Assembly: GCF_019175365.1 (NCBI RefSeq)
Contig: NZ_CP059572.1
Span: 8,246,001 to 8,310,000 of the forward strand
Origin: Actinomadura graeca
Lineage (GTDB): Bacteria > Actinomycetota > Actinomycetes > Streptosporangiales > Streptosporangiaceae
Length of the DNA: 64,000 nt
Direction of reading: 5' to 3'
Position numbers and translations under genes: made by a program. Shown here piece after piece: positions 19,164-29,600 of this stretch. Numbering within the stretch: the stretch's first letter is position 1; each line of letters opens with the position of its first letter. The notes beneath the pieces are model-generated. The model saw nothing but the letters and a program-made list of their open reading frames with translations. It was not told the origin of the DNA and did not search any database.

Positions 19164-19537
19164 ATCTGATACCCCGTCCTAGTCTCCCGCCAGGGGACTT
19201 GGTCCTCGTAGGCGTCCTGTGAGTCCAGATCGAACAGATCCTGCTCACTGAGCTGCCTGGACGGGGGGCCGGTGCGGCCTGCTGGTCTTACCTGACCACA
19301 TGCAGCAGTTCCCTTCTCGGTGCACTACCTAATAGTGAACAGCGGCATGTCTACCTCTCGACGCACTACCTCGTCATGATGTGGCCACTCCCGGTCGTGC
19401 GTAAGTGAGGATGTGCCGCCCACCATCGGGGATCAGTCACCGATGATGGACAGAGTCAGCTCTGTGGTCGCGAGTTCCCGCAGGCACGGGGCAAGGAACC
19501 TGCGACCCGGCGATCAGCCTATGAGGAGGATACTGCC
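19164..19537. other. Divergent intergenic region
   Basis: 374 bp between a minus-strand operon and a plus-strand gene. It should contain both promoters. I see no gene and no clear operator. Confidence 0.5.
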
Positions 19538-20191
19538 GTGAATCGGCACCAGCCCCCGCGCTGGCAGAAACCGGCGCCGTTGGGCCATGGGGCCGCTGTG
19601 GAGAGTATGAGCGGGGTGGCTGCACCGCTGCTTGCCGGCTTCAGCGTCGCCCTGGTTGGCGTGGCGGCTGCCGACCACGACAAGCTCCGCTGGCCGGGGC
19701 CAGTCCTACTGGCCTTATCGATCGCCGTGGTGGCCCTGGTCGCCTCAGTACAGGCGGGGTTCCATGCACGGAGCTTCTTCTACTCCGCAGCCGACGTCGT
19801 GGACTGGTGGTCTGAGGAAGAGGTCGCCGTACCCGAGAGAACAACACACCTTCAGGAGGAGCAGAAGGCTCACTTCGGCAGATGGCGAAGCTGGAGCACT
19901 CGGGCCTGTGTCACCTACGACATCGGGATCACGGCATTGGCCATCGCAGTCACCCTCGTGCTCCCCCCACCACCCGGCACCCACAGCGGAGAGTGGTTCA
20001 GGTGGCTTGCTTGTGGAGTAGTCGCAGCCGGAACCCTCGGCGAACTGATCTGGATCAGCTCGTACCCCGCACGGGGACTATGGCGGCGATGGGTGATCTT
20101 ACGAAACCCACAGCCCCGGGACGGCGACCGCAGAGTTCGCCGCGACAGGGAGGCTGATGGGTCCGCCGAGGCTGGAAGGGAGAGGGCGTGA
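19538..20191 (+). CDS. Four-TM membrane protein of unknown function
   Basis: The product has 217 residues and starts at GTG 19538 after a strong Shine-Dalgarno sequence (GAGGAGG). Hydrophobic segments lie at about 25-45 (GVAAPLLAGFSVALVGVAAA), 53-75, 127-146 and 155-175. The loop between TM2 and TM3 (FYSAADVVDWWSEEEV, then a Glu/Gln-rich stretch) would be cytoplasmic. The family is not recognised; small four-TM proteins of this kind occur near STAND genes in actinomycetes. The last codons overlap the next gene by 4 bp. Confidence 0.7.
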   Translation: MNRHQPPRWQKPAPLGHGAAVESMSGVAAPLLAGFSVALVGVAAADHDKLRWPGPVLLALSIAVVALVASVQAGFHARSFFYSAADVVDWWSEEEVAVPERTTHLQEEQKAHFGRWRSWSTRACVTYDIGITALAIAVTLVLPPPPGTHSGEWFRWLACGVVAAGTLGELIWISSYPARGLWRRWVILRNPQPRDGDRRVRRDREADGSAEAGRERA

Positions 20192-20376
20192 CTAATCTGC
20201 GGGAAAGAGCATCGAGCCCCGAGGGCGATCAATGTCCCTGGTGCCATGGAGGAGAGAGTCACCTGCCTGGCTGCGAGTTGGAGCCGTTGGAACTCTGGCG
20301 CGCAGCAGCACTCGGATTGAACAAGGCGCGAGCCGAAGCCCGCAGACTACAGAACAGCGACGAGCAACCTTGCTAA
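20188..20376 (+). CDS. 62-residue Cys-motif protein
   Basis: It starts at GTG 20188 and overlaps the stop of the membrane-protein gene (GTGA), so translation is coupled. CPWCHGGESHLPGC (residues about 16-29) looks like a small metal-binding knuckle, followed by a helix. Function unknown; the coupling makes it a probable partner of the membrane protein. Confidence 0.55.
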   Translation: MTNLRERASSPEGDQCPWCHGGESHLPGCELEPLELWRAAALGLNKARAEARRLQNSDEQPC

Positions 20377-20410
20377 CCAGTGCCAATTGGTGATGGCAGG
20401 GGTCTGTACG

Positions 20411-22049
20411 GTTTTCGGCTCTGTCGTGCTTTCGGTGGTGGCGGAGGGTGAGGCTATCGGAGGAGGATGCGGTGGCGTAGTAGGTGGAAGCCTGCTCGGC
20501 CGTACATCTGTCTGTTGATCAGTTTGGTCTTGGTGTTGACGCCTTCGGTGCCGCCGTTGTGGTATTTGCTGGTTAGGGCGGTGTGAACAGCGGCTTGGTC
20601 GAGTCGCAGACCGCGGGTGAACGAGTGCGCGTGGGGCAGGTTCGCCTCGTCGGCGGTGGTTATCCACTCTTGTAGCCGGTCGGCGTTGTCGACGGCGGGG
20701 ATCAGGAGCCGGGCGAAGCTGCGAACCAGCGCGGCGAGGTTGTTCATCTCCGGGCAGGCGCTGGTGGTCTTGGCGAGGAGTTCCTGCTGGTCGGGTCTGA
20801 GGGCCTCGGGGCGTGTGAGTAGGAGCCGGGCGAGCCTGCGGGGTGACAGGGCGGGGCGGTCGTCCTGGACACGGCCCTGGGTGATGTAGCGGTAGAGGAG
20901 GTTCTGGCTGCCGGTGTAGCCGCGTTCGCGGATCTCGCGCAGGAGCTGCAGGACAGAAGCCGCGGGGTCCTTAGCCCGGCGTTTGCGCGGGTATTTGCGG
21001 TGGGGATCGACAGGCGTGGGACGGTAGTGGGGCGCCCGCCGCATCTGCTGGGGCTTGTCGGCCCGTGCGTGGCGTTTGAGGGTGTTCAGGGCCAGGTTCA
21101 GCCGCCGGGCGCATTCCAGCAGGCCAACGCCCGCATCGAGCAGGTCATGGACCTGCTGCCACCGGGCGAGGGTGGTGGTCTTTGCGCCGTTGAGGTTGCG
21201 CACCCGGGAGGCGCTGGCCCAGCAGCCGCTGTGGACCGTGACCTTCTTGCCGGCGGCTTGGGCGAGGTTGTGCCAGATGTGTCACCGGTTCCCGGCCTGC
21301 AGGGCGTCGGGCAGGGCCTGGTGCATGGCGTCGGCGTAGCCTGCGGCACCGTCCCGGCAGACGACCTGCACGCCCGGATGCTCGCGCAACCACACTGCGA
21401 GGGTGCCGGATCTGCGGTTGGGCAGGACATCGCCACGCCGGCGGGTCTCGGCGTCGATCAAAACGGTGGCGCAGGTCCTGGAGCGTCGCAGGGAGAAGTC
21501 GTCCACGCCCAGCACCCGTGGCGCCGCGACCATCGGTAACGGGATCCGCAGCAGGGCTCGCAGTGCGGTGTGAGGGGAGATCGGCGCTGCCAGCGCGGCC
21601 AGTATCCGAGCGCCGGCCCGGCCGGCCAACTCCCGCACCACCGCCCCGACCTGGGCGGTGAGCCGGGCATTTCGTCGCTGGTAACGCTCCAGCAGCCCAG
21701 GGAACTGCTCCCGGAATGTCCGCCGGGGGCACCGCCAGTCTCGGCACGCGAGCCGACGCACCCGCACATACAGCACTACCGGCCGTCCATCGACGGGGAC
21801 ATCGGCCACGGTCCGCTCGCACCACCCATGAACATGGCCGGTCTTGACAGCGCATTCCGGGCACGGCACTCGTGCCTTCCGGCTGCGGGCCCGCACCGGG
21901 ATCAGCTTGCCCTCGTCCGTCACATCGTCGATGACCAGGCCGGACAAGCCCGAAAACACCACATCAACCAGCCTGTCGCCCTCGATCACCCCTCAGCGTG
22001 ACGGGCTGACACCCTCCGCTACCACCGAAAGTGCGACAGAGCCGGAAAC
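20411..22049 (-). mobile_element. ISL3-family insertion sequence A
   Basis: Terminal inverted repeats of about 36 bp (GTTTTCGGCTCTGTCG at the left, GTTTCCGGCTCTGTCG read inward from the right; about 32 of 36 match). The right end directly abuts element B. No target duplication is recognisable. Confidence 0.85.
20454..21989 (-). pseudogene. ISL3 transposase A with one in-frame stop
   Basis: The frame starts VVFSGLSGLVIDDV (N-terminal zinc-finger region CPECAVKTGHVHGWC) and includes RVLGVDDFSLRR (catalytic Asp). It is broken at 21282-21284, where the TGG of the family's DRWH motif reads TGA. The same frame then stays open to LLRHRILLR at 20454, with the NGGTEGVN catalytic region. A single G-to-A change inactivated an otherwise complete gene, which a reversion or suppressor could restore. 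Confidence 0.88.
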
Positions 22050-23677
22050 GGCTCTGTCCCGTAATCGGTGGTGGCGCTGCGTGACCCTTACTGAAGCAGG
22101 ATGCGGTGGCGGAGTAGGTCGAACCCGGCCCTGCCGTGCATTTGCCGCATGATTCTCTTGGTTCGGGTGTTGACGCCTTCAGTCCGGCCGTTGTGGTGCG
22201 GCAGGGTGAGGCCGGCGTTCACCGCGTCGCGGTCGAGTTCGAGGCCATTGGCCAAGCCATGCAGGTGGGGCAGGTCAGCGGCTCGGGCGTCGATGATCCA
22301 GGCGGTGAGCTCGGCGTCGTTACCTTCAGCCGGGGTGAGGAGTTCGGCGAAGCCGCGGACCAGGCGGGCGAGCTCGGCCAGCTCGGGGCAGGCAGCGGTG
22401 AGTTCCTGCAGTAGCCGGGTGTCGGCCTCGCGCAGCCTATCGGGGCGGGTGAGCAGGAGCCGGGTGAGTCGGCGTGGGGTGATGACGGGCCGGTCGCCCT
22501 CGGCCCGGCCCTGAGTGATGTAGCGGTAGAGAAGGTTGAGGCTGCCGGTGTTGCCGAGTTCCTTGATCTGGTGGAACAGCCGGAGAACCGGGACCGCCGG
22601 ATCGGCGGCACGCCGCTCCCGCAGGTGATCGCGGTAGGGATCGACGAGGGTGGGGCGGTAACGCGGAGCGCGGCGCAGGGCTTCGGGCTGGCGGGTGCGG
22701 GTGTAGCGTTTGACGGTGTTCAGGGACAGATTGAGGCGGCGCGCGCATTCCAGCAGGCCGACGCCCTTGTCCAGCAGGTCGTGGATCTGTTGCCGGCGTT
22801 CCCGGGTGGTCTGCTCCCGGGCACCGGCAGGCCGGGCCGGGTTGGCCGTGGCCCAGCATGAGCTGTGGGAGCGGACTTCGGCGAGGGTTTTGTCGCAGAG
22901 GTTCTTCTGCACGTGCCACCTGTCGCTGATCTGCACCGCCTCAGGTGACGCCCTGCGAATCGCCTCGCCGTAGGCACCTGAGCCGTCCCGGCAGGCGATC
23001 TCGACCCCGGGGTGGGTAGGCAGCCATGCTTGGAGGGCGTCGGCACCGCGGCCGGGGAGAACCTCGATGCGCTCGCCGGTCTGGGTGTCGGTGAGGATGG
23101 TGGCGTAGCGGTGGCGGCGTTTCAAGGCGAAGTCATCGACCCTGAGCACCCGCGGGATCCGCGGCGGCGGCAGTGGCAGCCGTATGAGCAGCCGCAGCGC
23201 CGTCGACTTCGACACCACGACCTGCAGCGCCTGTGACAGGCGAGCACCCGCCCGGCCCGCCGGCTCTGTGACCACCGCGCTCAACTGGCCGGTCAGCCGG
23301 CTGGTACGGCGCTGATAGCGCTCCAGCAGACCGGGCACCTGTTCACCGAACGTCTGCCGTGGGCATCCCTGTGCGGGGCAGACCAGCCGCCGCACTCGCA
23401 CCGACACCACCACCGGCCGCCCGTCGACCGGGACGTCGGTGACGGTCCGGCCGCACAAGCCGTGGACCTGCCCGGTGAGTACCCCGCACATCGGGCACGG
23501 CGCCAGCCCCTCCCGAGTGCGGGCCATGACCCGAATGCGATCGTTGTCGTCCGCGACATCCTCGATGACCAGCGCAGACAGGCCCGAAAACACCACACTC
23601 ATCAGATTGTTGATCTCCAGCACGCCCCAGGTTGGCAGGTGATCACTCACCGCCACCACCGATTACGGGACAGAGCC
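22050..23677 (-). mobile_element. ISL3-family insertion sequence B
   Basis: Perfect 26-bp terminal inverted repeats (GGCTCTGTCCCGTAATCGGT read inward at both ends, 22050-22075 and 23652-23677). It starts on the base after element A ends, in the same orientation. Because the ends are perfect and the gene is intact, this element is probably active. Confidence 0.92.
22088..23659 (-). CDS. ISL3-family transposase, intact
   Basis: Up to 523 residues. The start is uncertain (a GTG at 23650 or ATG at 23602, MSVVFSGLSALVIEDV, are alternatives, since the longest frame begins inside the inverted repeat). An N-terminal zinc finger reads CPMCGVLTGQVHGLC. The DDE domain has RVLRVDDFALKRRHRYATIL, CRDGSGAYGEAI, ISDRWHVQKNL and a C-terminal NGRTEGVNTRTKRI. 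It catalyses cut-and-paste movement of element B and could act on the related ends of element A. Confidence 0.93.
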   Translation of the reverse strand: MVAVSDHLPTWGVLEINNLMSVVFSGLSALVIEDVADDNDRIRVMARTREGLAPCPMCGVLTGQVHGLCGRTVTDVPVDGRPVVVSVRVRRLVCPAQGCPRQTFGEQVPGLLERYQRRTSRLTGQLSAVVTEPAGRAGARLSQALQVVVSKSTALRLLIRLPLPPPRIPRVLRVDDFALKRRHRYATILTDTQTGERIEVLPGRGADALQAWLPTHPGVEIACRDGSGAYGEAIRRASPEAVQISDRWHVQKNLCDKTLAEVRSHSSCWATANPARPAGAREQTTRERRQQIHDLLDKGVGLLECARRLNLSLNTVKRYTRTRQPEALRRAPRYRPTLVDPYRDHLRERRAADPAVPVLRLFHQIKELGNTGSLNLLYRYITQGRAEGDRPVITPRRLTRLLLTRPDRLREADTRLLQELTAACPELAELARLVRGFAELLTPAEGNDAELTAWIIDARAADLPHLHGLANGLELDRDAVNAGLTLPHHNGRTEGVNTRTKRIMRQMHGRAGFDLLRHRILLQ

Positions 23678-23777
23678 CAGTTAAGGGTGTAACTGGATCT
23701 TGCGGTGTCTAGTTCGGGTGTGGTCAGGCGGCCTTCGAAGGCGATGTCGAAGGCGTTGAGTGCGGGCTTCCATCGGT

Positions 23778-24260
23778 TCACGTGGTCGGTGTTGCTGCCT
23801 GGCCGGGATTTCCCTCGGCCATCACCTGGTACAGACCCGGTCCGTGCTGCGTCGACCGTCGCAGCATCGCGGCTGCCCAGCCTTCCGGCCACACCGTTGC
23901 CAGCGGCACCTGGTTCCGCGACCAGCGTGCCCTCAGCAGAATGGCGCTGGTCAGGTTCGCGCCGACCAGGTTCGCGCCGGTCAGGTTCGCGCCGACCAGA
24001 CGTGCGCCGGTCAGGTTCGCGTCGGTCAGGGTCGCGTGGGTGTGCCGGAACCAATGAGGCGTCCACCCCGCAGGGCCGACACCGCGCCGTTTGAGCGCGG
24101 CCACCTTGTCGCGGACGGTCCCCTCACGCAGAGGCGATAGGAGCGGCCGCGCGGGCCTGGCCGGGCCAGACCACACAGGCGCCGAACTTGCCTCCGCTTG
24201 CGCATGAGGTCTCCGGTGGTCGGGTTTTGTAGTGGAAGGCCCGACCGCCGGAGACTTCAT
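23778..24260 (-). pseudogene. Chimera: tyrosine-recombinase tail joined to pentapeptide repeats
   Basis: One open minus-strand frame of 160 residues. The middle reads EGTVRDKVAALKRRGVGPAG then WTPHWFRHTHAT, the HxxR-H box of phage-type tyrosine recombinases. It passes directly into LTDANLTGARLVGANLTGAN and LVGANLTSAI pentapeptide repeats, and ends ATVWPEGWAAAMLRRSTQHG, PGLYQVMAEG. The recombinase catalytic core before the box and the final Tyr are missing. It looks like an accidental fusion at about 24036, although the open frame means a product is possible. The C-terminal WPxG...PGxYQV motif matches that of the 8144-9019 protein. Confidence 0.5.
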
Positions 24261-24298
24261 TGTGTTGTCAGCGTTGTGCCACTATCTCAGTTCTCCCT

Positions 24299-24604
24299 TC
24301 AACCGGCGTACCAGAAATGCTGGAGAGGTTGCTTTTGGCTGATGGCGAAAACATGCTGCTGGTTACCCGTGGCGAATCCGGCGGGAGTGCTCTCAATACC
24401 GCAGCCCCATACGTCATGCTCCACTTCACTGCTCGGTTCCCACCAGAAATGTTGCAAGCAGTTCTTGCTCGTGGCGAAGGCGTGCTGCTGCTTGTCGTAG
24501 ACGAAGACGGCTGGGGGGCCGTCGATGTCGCAGCCCCAGTCATCGGTCTGTACTTTGTCGTTGCCTGGTTCCCACCTGAGCTTCCCTCCAGAGCACGGAC
24601 AGCT
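24299..24604 (-). pseudogene. Beta-propeller lectin-like C-terminal remnant
   Basis: The minus strand holds two blades: KVQTDDWGCDIDGPPAVFVY, QQHAFATSKNCLQHFWWEP, then EHDVWGCGIESTPAGFA and QQHVFAISQKQPLQHFWYAG before the stop. The QQHxFA...LQHFWW pattern resembles the repeated blades of PLL-type bacterial lectins (seven-bladed propellers). The rest of the gene is cut off by the IS3 end at 24605. Confidence 0.55.
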
Positions 24605-25872
24605 TGATGTTGCCCCCGTTTGACGGGCACGGTTGTTGAGATAGGTAGGGTTCGGCGATCTTGTCAAGGAGATCGTTCTGGTGCCCAAGCCTTACCCGCC
24701 GGAGTTTCGTCGGCGTACCCTGAATCTGCTGGAGTCGGGACGATCGGTGCGGGACGTGGCCGCGTCCCTGGGCATCGCGGAGTCGTGCCTGCACCGCTGG
24801 AAACGGCGGGACCTGATCGACCGTGGTCTGAAGTCACTCAGCCCCGCACAGGCCGAGTCCGCTGCCCTGGCCCAGGCCCGAGCACGGATCGCCGAGCTGG
24901 AGAACGAGGTCAAGATCCTACACAAGGCCGCCGCGGCGATCGAGAAGGTGGTGCCCCCAAAAGCCCGCTTCGCCCTGGTGGCCGAACTGGCCGTTGAGGG
25001 CGTCCCGGTCAAGCAGGCATGCCTGGCGCTCGGGGTGTCCCGGTCGGGCTTCTACGACGCCCGCGCCCGTCCGCCGTCGGCCCGGGCGATCCGCCAGGCG
25101 TGGCTGACCGATCAGATCACCGCCATCCACCAGGCGTCACGACAGACATACGGGTCGCCCCGAGTGCGCGCCGAGCTCGTCCAGGGGCAGGGCGTCGTCG
25201 TCTCGCGCAAGACGGTGGCGGTGCTGATGCAGCGGGCCGGCCTGGCGGGGCTGCCCCTGCGGCGCAGAGCCAAGCGGGTCCCCGCCTCGGCGACGGTCAC
25301 CGACCTGGTGAAACGCAACTTCCACCGCGACGGGCCGAATCAGTTGTGGGTTACCGACATCACCGAGCATCCCACCCGGGAGGGCAAGCTCTACTGCTGC
25401 GTGGTCTTGGACGCCTTCTCCCGCCGTGTGGTCGGCTGGGCCATCGATTCGCGGCAGCGGGCCGATCTGGCCACTTCCGCGCTGGGCATGGCGATCGATT
25501 CCCGCGGCGCCGCCGGACAGGTCCCGGGCGGGATCATCCACGCAGATCACGGCACCCAGTTCACCTCATGGATCTTCACCGAACGCGCCCGCCGAGCCGG
25601 GCTGCTGCCCTCCCTGGGCACAGTCGGCGATCCCTACGACAACGCCGTGGCCGAGTCGTTCTGGGCGCGCATGCAAACCGAGCTGCTCGACCGGCAAAGC
25701 TGGCGAACCCGCGTCGAACTCGCCAACGCGATCTTCGAGTACATCGAAGGGTTCTACAACCGTCGCCGACGCCACTCCGCCCTGGACTACATGAGCCCGA
25801 TACAGTTCGAAACCACCCACCCGTCGAGCCCGATCTCCTCACCCGCGAGTCCGTGAAACAGGGGCAACATCA
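24605..25872 (+). mobile_element. IS3-family insertion sequence
   Basis: Terminal inverted repeats: TGATGTTGCCCCCGTTTGAC at 24605, and TGATGTTGCCCCTGTTTCAC read inward from 25872. GCT precedes the left end and AGC follows the right end, extending the symmetry; a direct target duplication is not clear. It interrupts a lectin-like gene on the left and a methyltransferase gene on the right. A lone copy of the left end lies at 56757. Confidence 0.9.
24681..25856 (+). CDS. IS3-family transposase, OrfA and OrfB in one frame
   Basis: The product has 391 residues from GTG 24681. The N-terminal HTH is YPPEFRRRTLNLLESGRSVR, DVAASLGIAESCLHRWK, followed by a leucine-zipper-like helix. The rve core has LWVTDITEHP (D), IIHADHGTQFTS (D) and DNAVAESFWARMQTEL (E), and ends RRRRHSALDYMSPIQFE. 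Most IS3 elements need a -1 frameshift to fuse OrfA with OrfB. Here the two are already one continuous frame, so no frameshift control remains. Confidence 0.93.
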   Translation: MPKPYPPEFRRRTLNLLESGRSVRDVAASLGIAESCLHRWKRRDLIDRGLKSLSPAQAESAALAQARARIAELENEVKILHKAAAAIEKVVPPKARFALVAELAVEGVPVKQACLALGVSRSGFYDARARPPSARAIRQAWLTDQITAIHQASRQTYGSPRVRAELVQGQGVVVSRKTVAVLMQRAGLAGLPLRRRAKRVPASATVTDLVKRNFHRDGPNQLWVTDITEHPTREGKLYCCVVLDAFSRRVVGWAIDSRQRADLATSALGMAIDSRGAAGQVPGGIIHADHGTQFTSWIFTERARRAGLLPSLGTVGDPYDNAVAESFWARMQTELLDRQSWRTRVELANAIFEYIEGFYNRRRRHSALDYMSPIQFETTHPSSPISSPASP

Positions 25873-25891
25873 AGCCGGTGTGCTCGCGTAG

Positions 25892-26194
25892 TGGTCGCTG
25901 ATCTACATCCCCGACGAGGCGGTACCGGGCGTGCTCAGACAGTTCCACCGGGTGCTGCGGCCAGACGGGGTCATGGCCGTGGGATTCCACGTAGGTGAGG
26001 AGTCGATACTCGAGACGACCGGTGACGGCGACCACTCGACGCAAATGTACGTGTACCACCGCCAGCCATCCCGCGTGGCCGACTGGCTCCGCGAGGCGGG
26101 CTTCACCATCGAAGCACAGCACCTGCTCAATCCCGACGAGGCCAAGCCGGGCGCGATCCTGTTCGCCCGCCGACCCGCGGCACCGCCCCGGTAA
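25892..26194 (+). pseudogene. SAM-dependent methyltransferase C-terminal remnant
   Basis: The open frame begins right after IS3 with SLIYIPDEAVPGVLRQFHRV, then LRPDGVMAVGFHVGEES and VADWLREAGFTIEAQHLL. This is the second half of a class I methyltransferase (the LRPGG-like strand is present). The SAM-binding N-terminal half is missing, cut off by the IS. Confidence 0.75.
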
Positions 26195-26354
26195 CCGCCG
26201 CCAGCCAGACCCGCCGGCCTGCTGGCCATCGCGCCCGCTTGGCGGCATGAGCGGATGCCTCCCGTTGCCTCAGCTCCTCCAGGTTGTCTCGCGGCGAGAC
26301 CTACGCTCCTGCGGGATACTTGGGGCACCAGTTTCGTTCTGCCAGGGGGCAGGG

Positions 26355-26681
26355 ATGGATTCAAGAGTGCAACGACTGTTGGGCGCAGCCGGGACCGTCT
26401 TCATCGCCGCTGCGGTCAACCTTGCCACAGGCTTCTTCACTGACCACAAGGCTGTCGGCTGGTGGATCAGTGGAGCCGTACTACTTTCCGTTGGCGGCGT
26501 CATCCAATGGTGGCTCCCTGTCACCCCCACACCTGAGCCAAGCCAGCATGGCCGGCAGAACATCCAAGGCACGAGGGTCGGGGGGTCCGTCGGCCAGTCC
26601 ATGGCCTCCGTCGGCGTCCAGGACGTCACTGACACCCATGTCAGCGGTGACCTCAATCAGACCCAGCGCTCCATCTCCTGA
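26355..26681 (+). CDS. Two-TM protein with a beta-rich tail, partner of the STAND gene
   Basis: The product has 108 residues from ATG 26355. TM segments are AGTVFIAAAVNLATGFF and AVGWWISGAVLLSVGGVIQWW. A tail follows with NIQGTRVGGSVGQSMASVGV and VTDTHVSGDLNQTQRSIS, a GxVxGDLxQ-type repeat often seen at the start of actinomycete NTPase conflict genes. Its TGA overlaps the next ATG (TGATG), so translation is coupled. The next protein starts with a similar tail motif (NVGRDLIQVQDRDILTGDHS), suggesting that the two associate through it (inference). Confidence 0.75.
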   Translation: MDSRVQRLLGAAGTVFIAAAVNLATGFFTDHKAVGWWISGAVLLSVGGVIQWWLPVTPTPEPSQHGRQNIQGTRVGGSVGQSMASVGVQDVTDTHVSGDLNQTQRSIS

Positions 26682-29600
26682 TGCCATGGCGCCGCAAACC
26701 TCGAAAAGGCGCTGCCGACTCCAGCCAGGAAGTCACCAGCACCAACGTCGGGCGAGACCTCATTCAAGTCCAAGATCGGGACATCCTTACCGGCGACCAC
26801 AGCGTCATCGTCAAGGACGACGCTCAAATTCATGTCCACACAGCAGGTGGGCCAGCAGTCGACGGAAGGTTGTCCAGGCCTGCACGGTCGTTTTATCTGC
26901 GGACCGTGGAGAGTATCGCTCCTCAGAACCTGGTCGACCGCGACGCTGAGCTCGCGGAGCTCACTACCTTCTGCAAGGACGACGCTGAGTCATCGCCAAG
27001 CTATGTGTGGTGGAGGGCGCCGGCCTGGTCAGGGAAATCGGCATTGATGTCGTGGTTCGTCCTGCACCCGCCACAAGGTGTGCGGGTGGTGTCGTTCTTC
27101 ATCACCGCTCGGTTCGCGGGTCAATCTGACCGTACCGCGTTTCTCGACGTCGTTCTAGGCCAGCTTGCGGAGATCACGGGCGAACCAGAGCCGTCATTTC
27201 TTCCCGAGGCGACGCGGCAGTCTAGGTTCATTCAGCTCCTTCATGAAGCGACCGCGACGTGTGCCGAAGGTGGCGAAGGGCTGGTCCTATTGGTGGATGG
27301 ACTGGATGAGGATCGGGGGCTCGCTGATGGCCAGCATGAGCACAGCATCGCCGCACTTCTTCCCGTCCGGCCACCCAAGGGGCTGAAATTAGTTTTGGCA
27401 GGTAGGCCAGATCCACCGATCCCCACTGACGTCCCCGCCCACCATCCTCTGCGCGACTCTGGAATCATCAAGGCTCTCGCTGTCTCTGACCACGCGCACG
27501 TCATCCGTGATGTCGCAACCCACGAACTTGAGAGTCTGCTCGAGGACACAGGGATAGCCCATGATGTTCTCGGACTCGTGGTGACTGCCGGTGGCGGCTT
27601 GAGCGTCCGTGACCTCGCGGAATTGACAGGTGTCTTGCCATGGAAGATCGAGAGAGTGTTGCGCGGGCCGTCTGGTCGGACCTTCAATGGCCGCGCTAGC
27701 CGCTGGCAGCCCGGAACTGGACCAGACGTGTTCGCCATGGCTCACGAGGAACTTCGAGTCAACGCGCTCGCCTACCTCGGCGGGCAGGCCCTGACAGGTT
27801 TCAAAGGACGTCTCGATACCTGGTGTGACACCTACAGGGACAAGAGGTGGCCGATAGGGACACCGGAATACCTGCTGCGCGATTACCTATTGTTCCTTCG
27901 CGATCACGCTGACACATCTCGCATGATCGATCTGGTGGTCGACAGGGCGCGCTTCGATCGGATGCTTGACGTCAGTGGTGGCGACGCAACCGCTTTGACC
28001 GAAATAACCGCCACCCAGGCCGCCATCAACCGTGGTCCGAGCCCTGATCTGGCAGTGTGTCTTCGCCTTGCCTTGACTCGCCGGTACCTTACCTGGCGCA
28101 ACAGCAGGATCCCCCCGGCCCTTCCCGCCGCCTGGGCCTGCCTTGGCTTCCCGGACCGCGCCGAAGCCCTGGCTGGCTCAATCGTCGATCCAAACGCGAG
28201 GCTGCAGGCACATAAGAGATTAGCTGAGATCTTCGTCTTGGAAGGAGAGCGCTCTCGAGTCGAGGCTTTGGTCGCGTCGATCGAATCCGAGAACTCGCCG
28301 ATTTCCGGAAGAAACTTGCCCCTCTCTGCACACGTGCTGACCTCTGTGGTGACCGCCTTAATACAAGCCGGGCAGACCGGCGAGGCGGAAGAGGTGGCTC
28401 ACTCAATCGTTGACTCAAGGATCCGAACTTCCGTCCAAGCAGCACTGGTAACGGCGCTCGCAACTGTTGGCGAGCTAGATCGGGCTGAAGTGATCGCGAA
28501 CGACCTGCAGGCCGACTCCGAAGACGTAGCTTGGGCCCGGAAATCCCTTGTGGTGGCCTTCTGTGCATCTGGCGATTATCTTCGGGCTCAGCGGCAAATC
28601 GTCCGGATCCGCCACCTCTTTCCCTGGATGAGTGCAGTAGAAGTCTTTACGCGAGCGCTAGTTAGTGTGCGACGGCTTGACGAAGCTCGTGACGCGGTTC
28701 GTACTGCCGAAGAAGTAGTGAGATCCGTCCGCGATCCGTTCAATCGTGCGAGTACGCGGATTTCTCTAGTGCCCATGCTGGTCCATATTGGGGAGTCTGC
28801 CCGTGCGAGAAACGTTATCGCGTCCACTGGACATGTGACCGACGCATATCTGTGGCGAGTCCTTGTCGAAGCGATGGTGCAGGCCGGAGATTTCGAGGGG
28901 GCAGAGAGCGTGATGATGACGGCGCCAAAACCTCACGCTGAGTTGCAGGCGTCCCAAGCTTTAGTTCCAGCGTTGATCGAAGCAGGAGAGCTCGATCGCG
29001 CTGAGGCTTCATCAAGGTCACTCGCGGACGAGACCGTGCAGATCTTCGCGCTGTGCGCCCTCGTCCCCGCGTTCGCCGCGGCAGGAGACCTTGATCGCGC
29101 TCAATGCATTTCGGCTGAGGTAGAAATCATCGCACGTTCCCACAGTGATCCGGGTTTCCGATCCCAGATATTGGGTAACCTAGCATCGGTCCTCGCTACA
29201 GCCGGTGACGTCACCAAGGCCAGAGCTGTAGCGGAGGCCATCACCGAAGCCTCCGCCCGCTCCGGACCCTTCAGTACGCTACTGGCGAAGATGGTCGAAA
29301 TTGGAGACCTTGACACGGCCGAGGCCATCTTTTGGACTGTCACTGACGCTGCCGTGCAAGATTGCGCGCTTAACGCTCTGGTACCCGCGCTTTTGAAGGC
29401 TGGCTGTCAAGAAAGGGCACAGCGGATCGTCGATAGCGTCGAAGCGAATGCCCGTTCGAGTCGTGATCTTGGCGAACGTTCCCGTGCGCTCGGCGCCCTC
29501 GCGCTGGCGCTGGCTCAAGCGCGTGAATTCAGTGGAGCTGAGGAGACAATCGCCCGCATCACTGACACGACCGCACGCACACAGGCTCTGAGCTCCCTGA

